Assembly: GCA_019236545.1 (NCBI GenBank)
Contig: JAFAIV010000218.1
Coordinates: forward strand, 1 to 5,771
Direction of reading: 5' to 3'
DNA length: 5,771 nucleotides
Origin: Actinomycetota bacterium
GTDB lineage: Bacteria > Actinomycetota > Thermoleophilia > Gaiellales > Gaiellaceae
The position numbers were made by a program, and so were the translations under genes. Every line of letters starts with the position of its first letter. The stretch's first letter is position 1. The notes beneath the pieces are model-generated. The model did no database searches. It had not been told where the DNA came from and worked only from the letters and a program-made list of their open reading frames with translations. Shown in pieces: positions 1 through 5,055 of the stretch.

Positions 1-861
1 GTCAACCTCCGCGGCAACCGGCTGACGCTCGACGGCGACGAGGTCAAGGTCGCCGAGGCGCGCGCCGTGGTCGAGGAGCTGGTCGAGCTCGTCGAGAGCG
101 GCCAGGAGATCGGCGCCGGCACCGTCGACGCGATCGTCAACGCGATCGACCAGGCCGAGGACGTCCGCACGATCTTCGAGGACGTCGTCTGGTCGCACCG
201 CGGCAAGAAGATCACCCCGAAGACGGTCACGCAGAAGCGCTACATCGACGCCATCCGCAAGTGCACGGTGACGTTCGGGATCGGCCCGGCCGGCACCGGC
301 AAGACGTACCTCGCGATCGCGCTCGCCGTCGCGGCGCTCTCGGAGCGGCAGGTCGGCCGGATCATCCTCACGCGCCCCGCGGTCGAGGCCGGCGAGCGGC
401 TCGGCTTCCTGCCGGGCGACGTGCTGGCGAAGGTCGATCCGTACATGCGGCCGCTGTTCGACGCGCTCTACGACACGATGGATCCCGAGAAGCTGAACGC
501 GTTCATGGAGCGCGGCACGATCGAGGTCGCGCCGCTCGCGTTCATGCGCGGCCGGACGCTCAACGACTCGTTCGTGATCCTGGACGAGGCGCAGAACACC
601 TCGCCCGAGCAGATGCAGATGTTCCTGACGCGGCTCGGCTTCGGGTCGAAGATGGTCGTCACCGGCGACGTCACGCAGATCGACCTGCCGCGCGAGCAGG
701 CGTCCGGGCTGATCCAGGTGCAGGACATCCTCGGCTCGGTCGAGGGGATCGAGTTCGTCCGCTTCGGGCACGAGGACGTCGTGCGCCACAAGCTCGTCCA
801 GCGCATCGTCGAGGCGTACAAGCACCACGCCGAGCAGACCGGGACGCAGCGCGCGCGGTGA
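1..861 (+). CDS. phoH: PhoH family ATPase (PhoH/PhoL), 5' partial
   Basis: This is a cytoplasmic P-loop ATPase of the PhoH family, which is linked to RNA metabolism and ribosome maturation and usually sits next to ybeY. The frame is open from the first base, and the residues before the GTG at 67 (VNLRGNRLTLDGDEVKVAEA) match the family's N-terminal domain, so the true start lies upstream. In visible numbering (286 residues), the Walker A motif GPAGTGKT is at 95-102 and the Walker B stretch VILDEAQN at 192-199. The conserved ILTRPAVEAGERLGFLPGD, VAPLAFMRGRTL and VVTGDVTQIDLP blocks are intact, so the ATPase domain looks functional. The stop TGA at 859-861 overlaps the ybeY start, the first of a run of coupled genes. 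The exact biochemical role of PhoH is unsettled; the family call is firm. Confidence 0.96.
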   Translation, partial: VNLRGNRLTLDGDEVKVAEARAVVEELVELVESGQEIGAGTVDAIVNAIDQAEDVRTIFEDVVWSHRGKKITPKTVTQKRYIDAIRKCTVTFGIGPAGTGKTYLAIALAVAALSERQVGRIILTRPAVEAGERLGFLPGDVLAKVDPYMRPLFDALYDTMDPEKLNAFMERGTIEVAPLAFMRGRTLNDSFVILDEAQNTSPEQMQMFLTRLGFGSKMVVTGDVTQIDLPREQASGLIQVQDILGSVEGIEFVRFGHEDVVRHKLVQRIVEAYKHHAEQTGTQRAR

Positions 862-1232
862 TCGACGTCGAGGTCGACAACCGCTCGGGTGTCGAGGTCG
901 ACGAGGCCGGCGCGGTCGAGCTCGCGCGGCGCGTGCTCGCGGCCGAGGGCGTCGAGGACGGCGAGCTCGGGCTCGCGTTCGTCGGCCCGGAGGAGAGCCA
1001 GGCGCTGAAGCGCGAGCACCTCGGGATCGACGAGGCGACGGACGCGCTCGCGTTCCCCATCGACGGGCTCGACCCGCTGCCGGACGGCATGCCGCGCCAG
1101 CTCGGCGACGTCGTCATCTGCCCGCAGGTGGTGGAGGACGCGTGGCAGGCGCCGCTCGTCCACGCGCTCCTCCACCTGCTCGGCTACGACCACGGCGCCG
1201 AGATGGAGGCGCGGGAGGCCGCACTGCGATGA
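858..1232 (+). CDS. ybeY: Endoribonuclease YbeY (rRNA maturation factor)
   Basis: YbeY is a zinc-dependent single-strand endoribonuclease that acts in 16S rRNA 3'-end maturation and 70S ribosome quality control in the cytoplasm. The 124-residue product carries the diagnostic metal site H102-x3-H106-x5-H112 in HALLHLLGYDH, and the upstream TDALAFPID and LGDVVICP blocks are typical. The start is GTG at 858, overlapping the phoH stop as GTGA; no good Shine-Dalgarno sequence precedes it, so coupling to phoH is likely. Two small oddities are seen: the residue after the first His is Ala rather than the common Gly, and the protein ends 12 residues after the last His, so it lacks most of the usual C-terminal helix (E. 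coli YbeY is about 155 residues). The gene is followed by an ATGA overlap with the lipid kinase gene. Confidence 0.95.
   Translation: MIDVEVDNRSGVEVDEAGAVELARRVLAAEGVEDGELGLAFVGPEESQALKREHLGIDEATDALAFPIDGLDPLPDGMPRQLGDVVICPQVVEDAWQAPLVHALLHLLGYDHGAEMEAREAALR
1213..1218 (+). promoter_or_regulatory. Shine-Dalgarno sequence GGGAGG for the DgkA-PAP2 gene
   Basis: GGGAGG lies 10 bases before the ATG at 1229, inside the end of ybeY. It is the only clear purine-rich ribosome binding site among the internal starts of the + strand gene chain, and it supports the ATG at 1229 over the longer in-frame extension beginning at 1142. Confidence 0.55.
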
Positions 1233-2008
1233 GCGCCTCGACCGAGCGCCGCGACGAGGAGCAGCCGCGCCGCCTCCGCCCGGCGCCGCCGCCCGCACCG
1301 GGCCGCGCGCCGACGCTGCTCGACAGCTTCAACTACGCCTTCGAGGGGATCATCCACGTCCTCCGCACGCAGCGGAACCTGCGCATCCACTTCGCGGTCG
1401 CCGCGATCGTGATCGCAGCGGCGGTCGCGCTGGGCGTCGACCGGATGGAGCTGATCGCGCTCCTGCTGGCGATCGCGTTCGTCCTGATCGCGGAGATGAT
1501 CAACTCGGCGATCGAGGGCGCGATCGACGTCTCGACGACGTCGTTCGACCCAAACGCGAAGCTCGCGAAGGACGTCGCGGCCGGCGCCGTCCTGATCGCG
1601 TCCGTCACGGCGCTCGGCGTCGGCTACCTCGTCTTCTCGGGGGCGGCCGCGCACCGCACCGCGCGCGTCCTCGACAGCGTCCGCCACGGCCCGGCCGAGA
1701 TCACGCTCGGGGCGCTGCTGCTCGTCGTCATCCTCGTGATCGGGACGAAGGCGTACTTCGGGCGCGGGACGCCGCTCCGCGGCGGGCTGCCTTCGGGCCA
1801 TTCGGCGCTCGCGTTCGCGGGCTGGATGGCCGCGACGTACGTGGCCGACGACCCGCACCGCTTCCTCATCTCCGGGCTGACGTTCATCATGGCGCTCCTC
1901 GTCGCGCAGACCCGCGTCGAGTCCGGCGTCCACTCGAGGCTCGAGGTCTTCTACGGCGCCGCGCTCGGCGCGCTCGTCACGCTCGCGCTGTTCCAGGTGT
2001 TCGCGTGA
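1229..2008 (+). CDS. Diacylglycerol/undecaprenol kinase fused to a PAP2 phosphatase
   Basis: This integral membrane protein of 259 residues joins a DgkA-type lipid kinase to a PAP2-type lipid phosphatase. Residues 1-28 are a charged, Pro-rich cytosolic tail. Residues about 30-140 are the kinase: E89, N92 and E96 in EMINSAIE and K114-D115 in LAKDVAAGAV have the same spacing as E69, N72, E76 and K94-D95 of E. coli DgkA. Hydrophobic helices run at about 55-70, 73-90 and 117-137. Residues about 157-259 are a short PAP2 domain with helices near 157-173, 212-227 and 240-258. It contains PSGH (188-191) and R229-x5-H235. In the other PAP2 positions, the K-x6-RP motif reads K174-x6-TP, and the final Asp is E239. 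Gram-positive DgkA usually phosphorylates undecaprenol or diacylglycerol; the phosphatase half would remove phosphate from a similar lipid. The substrate cannot be told from sequence. The start ATG overlaps the ybeY stop (ATGA). Confidence 0.9.
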   Translation: MSASTERRDEEQPRRLRPAPPPAPGRAPTLLDSFNYAFEGIIHVLRTQRNLRIHFAVAAIVIAAAVALGVDRMELIALLLAIAFVLIAEMINSAIEGAIDVSTTSFDPNAKLAKDVAAGAVLIASVTALGVGYLVFSGAAAHRTARVLDSVRHGPAEITLGALLLVVILVIGTKAYFGRGTPLRGGLPSGHSALAFAGWMAATYVADDPHRFLISGLTFIMALLVAQTRVESGVHSRLEVFYGAALGALVTLALFQVFA

Positions 2009-2379
2009 CCGGCGAGGAGCTCGTCACGCGCGCGGAGGCCGCGGCCGCGAACGCGTACGCGCCGTACTCGCGCTACCTCGTGGGCGCGAGCGTGCTCGCG
2101 CGCGACGGCCGGATCTTCGACGGCGTCAACGTCGAGAACGCCGCCTACCCGCTCGGGATCTGCGCCGAGAAGACCGCGATCGGCCGCGCCGCGAGCGAGG
2201 GGCTCAAGCCGGGTGACCTCGAGGCGATCGGGATCACGGCGTCGCCGTGCGGCGGCTGCCGCCAGTGGCTGCACGAGTGGCGGATCGGCCGCGTCTGGTT
2301 CCGCCGCGAGGACGGCTCGATCGCCGAGTACGAGCCGGCCGGGCTGCTGCCGGACACGTGGAACCTTCCCGACTCGTGA
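2005..2379 (+). CDS. cdd: Cytidine deaminase
   Basis: This enzyme converts cytidine and deoxycytidine to uridine and deoxyuridine in cytoplasmic pyrimidine salvage. The 124-residue product has the full active site of the small, typically homotetrameric class: C53-A-E55 (zinc ligand and catalytic Glu) and P81-C82-G-G-C85 with the other two zinc cysteines. The substrate-binding stretch FDGVNVENAAYPLGICAEK and the early YAPYSRYLVGA block are also present. Length is normal for the class. The C-terminus reads LLPDTWNLPDS. The GTG start at 2005 overlaps the preceding stop as GTGA and has no strong Shine-Dalgarno sequence. The gene directly upstream of era is a common Gram-positive arrangement. The call is secure. 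Confidence 0.96.
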   Translation: MTGEELVTRAEAAAANAYAPYSRYLVGASVLARDGRIFDGVNVENAAYPLGICAEKTAIGRAASEGLKPGDLEAIGITASPCGGCRQWLHEWRIGRVWFRREDGSIAEYEPAGLLPDTWNLPDS

Positions 2380-3305
2380 GGTCCGGCTTCGTCGCGGTCG
2401 CCGGGCGGCCGAACGTCGGCAAGTCGACGCTCGTGAACGCGCTCGCGGGCACGAAGGTGGCGATCGTCTCCGACAAGCCGCAGACGACGCGGCGGCGGAT
2501 CTTCGGGGTGGCGACCGGCGACGACTGGCAGCTCGTCCTCGCCGACCTCCCCGGCTTTCAGCGCCCGCGCGACGCGCTCACGGAGCGGATGCAGCAGACC
2601 GTCGACGCGTCGTTCGAGGAGGTCGACGCCGTCCTCTTCGTCCTCTCCGCGCGCGAGCGGATCGGCGCGGGCGACCGCTTCATCGCGAGCCGCGTCTTCG
2701 CGCTCGGCGTCCCGGTCGTGATCGCGCTGAACAAGGTCGACCGGCTGAAGCCGGCGCACATCGCCGAGCAGGTAGCGGCCGCGGCCCGGCTCGCGGCGGG
2801 CCCTCGCGGCCAGAAGGCAGGCGAGCGCTTCAAGGCCGACCACCCGGACGCCGACTGGATCGACAACTTCCACGCGCTCCACCCGGTGAGCGCCAAGACC
2901 GGCGACGGCGTCGGAGCGCTCCGCGACGAGCTCGTCGGCCTGCTGCCGGAGGGGCCGCTCTACTTCCCGGAGGAGCAGCGCACCGATCTGACCGTCGAGA
3001 CGCAGATCGCCGAGCTGATCCGCGAGAAGGCGCTCTGGCTGACGCGCGACGAGGTGCCGCACGCGATCTCGGTCGAGGTCGAGGAGCTCGAGGACAAGGT
3101 GCTGCGCGCGTCGATCCTCGTCGAGACGGACTCGCAGAAGCAGATCGTCGTCGGCAAGGGCGGCTCGATCGTGAAGGAGATCGGCACGCGCGCCCGGCCC
3201 GAGATCGAGGCGCTGCTCGGCCACCAGGTCTTCCTCGAGCTGAAGGTCAAGGTCAAGCCGAAGTGGCGGCGCGACGCGTCGACGCTCGAGCGGCTCGGCC
3301 TGTGA
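2376..3305 (+). CDS. era: GTPase Era (16S rRNA / 30S assembly)
   Basis: Era is a Ras-like GTPase with a C-terminal KH domain that binds the 3' end of 16S rRNA and acts in 30S subunit assembly. In the 309-residue product the GTPase motifs are G1 GRPNVGKS (10-17), G2 around QTTR (36-39), G3 DLPG (57-60), G4 NKVD (119-122) and G5 SAKTG (172-176). The KH domain has the GKGG loop at 260-263 and ends in the usual WRRD and ERLGL. Two departures are seen: the Thr of the common DTPG is Leu, and the segment between G4 and G5 is 49 residues, against about 27 in E. coli Era, an insertion centred on residues 143-163. The GTG start at 2376 overlaps the cdd stop (GTGA) and lacks a clear Shine-Dalgarno sequence. 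Together with YbeY it makes the gene chain a ribosome maturation module. Confidence 0.97.
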   Translation: MRSGFVAVAGRPNVGKSTLVNALAGTKVAIVSDKPQTTRRRIFGVATGDDWQLVLADLPGFQRPRDALTERMQQTVDASFEEVDAVLFVLSARERIGAGDRFIASRVFALGVPVVIALNKVDRLKPAHIAEQVAAAARLAAGPRGQKAGERFKADHPDADWIDNFHALHPVSAKTGDGVGALRDELVGLLPEGPLYFPEEQRTDLTVETQIAELIREKALWLTRDEVPHAISVEVEELEDKVLRASILVETDSQKQIVVGKGGSIVKEIGTRARPEIEALLGHQVFLELKVKVKPKWRRDASTLERLGL

Positions 3306-3730
3306 TCCGGCCGGCGGATGCAGAGGACAAGGAGCGGGTGCGCGGGCTCTTCCGAGAGTACGCGGAGGGCCTCGACGTCTCGCTCGACTTCCAGAGCTTC
3401 GACGACGAGCTCGTCGACCCGCTCGCGTTCTACGAGGTCGTGCTGATCGACGAGGACGGGTGCGTCGCGCTCCGCCGGATCGACGCGGAGACCTGCGAGA
3501 TGAAGCGCCTCTACGTCAGGCCCTCGGCGCGGGGGACGGGGCTCGGCCGGCGGCTGGCGGAGGCGGTGGTCGCCGAGGCACGGGGGCGTGGCTACCGGCG
3601 GATGCTGCTCGACACGATCCCCTCGATGGCCGCGGCGCAGGGGCTGTACGCGTCGCTCGGCTTCCGGGAGACCGGGCCGTACAGGCACAACCCGGTCCCC
3701 GGAGCGTTGTTCCTGGAGCTGCGCCTCTGA
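3302..3730 (+). CDS. GNAT family N-acetyltransferase
   Basis: This is a predicted cytoplasmic acetyl-CoA-dependent acyltransferase of 142 residues; the acceptor is unknown. It opens with IRPADAEDKERVRGLFREYA, a typical first strand and helix. Motif A is MKRLYVRPSARGTGLGRRLAE (67-87), with the acetyl-CoA pyrophosphate loop RGTGLG at 77-82. LYASLGF (115-121) is the typical motif B helix end, and the protein ends PVPGALFLELRL. The section between the second helix and strand 3 (about 38-55) looks shorter than in close relatives I recall. The GTG start overlaps the era stop (GTGA) with no Shine-Dalgarno sequence. The latter half uses GGG, AGG, CGT, GGA and TTG codons that are scarce in neighbouring genes, a possible sign of a different history. 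The stop abuts the stop of a convergent gene with no spacer. Confidence 0.9.
   Translation: MIRPADAEDKERVRGLFREYAEGLDVSLDFQSFDDELVDPLAFYEVVLIDEDGCVALRRIDAETCEMKRLYVRPSARGTGLGRRLAEAVVAEARGRGYRRMLLDTIPSMAAAQGLYASLGFRETGPYRHNPVPGALFLELRL
3664..3702 (+). terminator. Possible terminator-like hairpin inside the end of the GNAT gene
   Basis: CCGGGAGACCGGG (3664-3676) pairs with CCCGGTCCCCGG (3691-3702) to give a 12-bp GC stem with a single bulged A at 3669 and a 14-base loop. It lies 28 bases before the GNAT stop, at a convergent junction without any intergenic DNA. No strong U tract follows, only GTTGTT at 3706-3711. It may stop transcription from either side, or it may be a by-product of GC-rich coding sequence. 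No experimental support is available. Confidence 0.3.
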
Positions 3731-3982
3731 CTACCAGCCGGGCTCGGGCTCGACCTCGACGCGCCGGCGCTCGGGGCGCCGCCGCTCGGGCCGGGACGAG
3801 CCCTCGAAGAACCGCGTCGTGCGCCGTGAGAGGTCGCGCCGCTGCACGGCGACCGCGATCCCGTAGAAGACGCCGGCGATCAGGAGGGAGACGATCGCGG
3901 AGCCGAGCCCCGCCGTCATCCACACCGCACCGAAGCCGAAGCCGAGCACGCACGCGCCGAGCCGCCACATCGAGCTGACCAC
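3731..3982 (-). CDS. Small two-helix membrane protein with Arg-rich tail, unknown function
   Basis: I do not assign a function. With a GTG start at 3982 the product is 83 residues: hydrophobic segments at about 6-24 and 28-46, then a basic, Pro/Glu-rich tail with two copies of RPERR (64-73) ending VEPEPGW. The fold outline (short, two helices, Gly and aromatic residues near the turn) resembles DUF2273-type small membrane proteins, a weak similarity. The start is chosen because GGAGG lies 5 bases upstream. Codons between here and the alternative ATG at 4024 are also atypical (GCT, TTT, GTT), whereas the rest almost never ends in T. The ATG at 4024 would give 97 residues and overlap the upstream glycosidase stop as ATGA, the habit of this region, so it stays possible. 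The stop touches the GNAT stop from the other strand. Confidence 0.65.
   Translation of the reverse strand: MVSSMWRLGACVLGFGFGAVWMTAGLGSAIVSLLIAGVFYGIAVAVQRRDLSRRTTRFFEGSSRPERRRPERRRVEVEPEPGW
3763..3790 (-). repeat. 15-bp tandem repeat encoding two RPERR units
   Basis: GCCGGCGCTCGGG (3763-3775) recurs as GCCGCCGCTCGGG (3778-3790), 12 of 13 bases identical at a 15-base period. It encodes the doubled RPERR in the basic tail of the small membrane protein and probably arose by slippage. Confidence 0.55.
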
Positions 3983-3987
3983 CTGAA

Positions 3988-3992
3988 CCTCC
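3988..3992 (-). promoter_or_regulatory. Shine-Dalgarno sequence GGAGG deciding the small membrane protein start
   Basis: Read on the minus strand, GGAGG is followed by TTCAG and then GTG at 3982. The 5-base spacing is close to ideal. It favours initiation at 3982 over the ATG at 4024, which has only a distant purine run. Confidence 0.5.
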
Positions 3993-4020
3993 GAGAGCCG
4001 AAAGAGGACGAGAGCCCGCC

Positions 4021-5055
4021 TCATTTCGCCGCGGCGCGCGCCACACCTTCGGTGCAGCTCGGGCCGCCGTTCGCGGCGAGCCACGTCTTCAGCGCGTGGA
4101 TGCGGTTCGAGGCCTCCTCGAGGCGCGCGCGCAGGTGTGGGTACTTCGGCGCGTCGGAAACCAGCGTCGCGTAGCCCTGCTCGCTCGCGCGCTCGCTCCC
4201 GTAGACGAGCAGGTCGATCCCGGCCGCGACCGCGTGCGTGGCCGCATGCGGCATGCGCGCAGGCGCCGGCGCGTCGAGCGCGTCGCTGACGGCGACGCCG
4301 GTGAAGCCGAGCTGGTCGCGGAGGATCCCGGTCGCGATCGCCGGCGAGAACACGGCGGCGGCGCCCGACGGGTCGAGGGCCGGGTACGAGGCGCTCGAGA
4401 CCATCACGAGCTGGACGCCCGCGTCGACCGCCCGCCGGAACGGGAGCAGGCCGCGGCGCAGGACGCCGATCCCGGCGTGGACGACGACCTGCCGGTCGTC
4501 GGTGTTCGCGTCCGCGGCGCCGAGGCCGGGGAAGTGCTTCGCGGTCGCCGCGATCCCGCTGTTCTGGAGGCCCTGGACGAACGCGACGCCGAGGTCGCCG
4601 TTCTCGGGCTGGGACCGGGAGAAGGCGCGCGTGCCGAGGAAGCTGCGGGCGACGGTCGGCGTGTCGACCACGGGGGCGAAGTCGACGTCGACGCCCGCCG
4701 CGGCGAGCGCCTCGGCCGCAGCGGCCGCCTGGCCTTCGGCGACGACTGGGCTCGTCATCTCGGCGGGCGCGAGCGTCGGGGGCGCCCAGACGAGCCGGCG
4801 CACGACGCCGCCCTCCTGGTCGGCCGCGACGAGCAGCGGCTCGCCGGCGCCTGCGCAGGCGGCTCCCTGCAGCTCGCCCGTCACCTCGGCGGTCTGCTGC
4901 GGCGACGTCCAGCCGTGCCCGAGCAGCAGCACGCCGCCCATCAGCCCGCTCCGCACGCGCGCGAGGAACGCAGGCGTCGGCGGCGCGGTCAGCGTCCCCA
5001 TCACCACCTCCGCCGTGGGCGCGACGGGCGGCGGCGCCGGCGGCGCGAGGATCAC
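4021..5055 (-). CDS. Glycoside hydrolase family 3, NagZ-like N-terminal domain
   Basis: This is a predicted glycosidase with the single (beta/alpha)8 barrel of family 3, 344 residues, as in beta-N-acetylhexosaminidases of the NagZ type that trim wall or chitin-derived sugars. Visible motifs are DQEGGVVRR (79-87), VDFAPVVD (124-131), FLGTRAFS (139-146), AKHFPGLG (172-179) and VAVSDALD (254-261), with D258 as the predicted nucleophile. The canonical KHFPGHG-x4-DSH acid/base region instead reads KHFPGLG-x4-NTD, so the Asp-His pair is missing and substrate or mechanism is uncertain. The N-terminus is Pro-rich, short of the first helix, and has no signal peptide or lipobox, suggesting a cytoplasmic enzyme. 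The GTG start at 5055 overlaps the stop of the ABC ATPase gene as GTGA, and no other start exists in the stretch just upstream. Co-transcription with a sugar importer suggests it processes imported oligosaccharide. Confidence 0.87.
   Translation of the reverse strand: MILAPPAPPPVAPTAEVVMGTLTAPPTPAFLARVRSGLMGGVLLLGHGWTSPQQTAEVTGELQGAACAGAGEPLLVAADQEGGVVRRLVWAPPTLAPAEMTSPVVAEGQAAAAAEALAAAGVDVDFAPVVDTPTVARSFLGTRAFSRSQPENGDLGVAFVQGLQNSGIAATAKHFPGLGAADANTDDRQVVVHAGIGVLRRGLLPFRRAVDAGVQLVMVSSASYPALDPSGAAAVFSPAIATGILRDQLGFTGVAVSDALDAPAPARMPHAATHAVAAGIDLLVYGSERASEQGYATLVSDAPKYPHLRARLEEASNRIHALKTWLAANGGPSCTEGVARAAAK

Noticed and set aside
67..861. GTG at 67 as the start of phoH
   Set aside because: The open frame continues to base 1 and encodes family-typical N-terminal sequence, so the gene is cut by the window edge.
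1142..1228. N-terminal extension of the DgkA-PAP2 gene to an upstream start
   Set aside because: It would overlap ybeY by about 90 bases and add Arg/Pro-rich sequence. The ATG at 1229 has a Shine-Dalgarno sequence and the ATGA overlap seen across the cluster.
468..1298. Long open frame on the - strand opposite phoH and ybeY
   Set aside because: No motif or sensible composition; it is explained by third-position GC bias of the real genes.
2145..3224. Long open frame on the - strand opposite cdd and era
   Set aside because: Arg/Leu/Asp-rich composition with no recognisable domain, and it lies fully across two firmly assigned genes.
3761..3770. Palindrome GCGCCGGCGC, repeated at 4263-4272
   Set aside because: Both copies are in coding DNA with Arg and Ala codons, without arrangement relative to starts or stops, and fit chance in GC-rich sequence.
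3460..3978. Open frame on the + strand crossing the GNAT end and the small membrane gene
   Set aside because: Arg/Ala-rich low-complexity product that spans the convergent junction; not protein-like.
4241..4252. Perfect 12-bp palindrome GCCGCATGCGGC
   Set aside because: Lies inside GH3 codons for a PHAATHA stretch; single occurrence, and short GC palindromes are expected at this composition.
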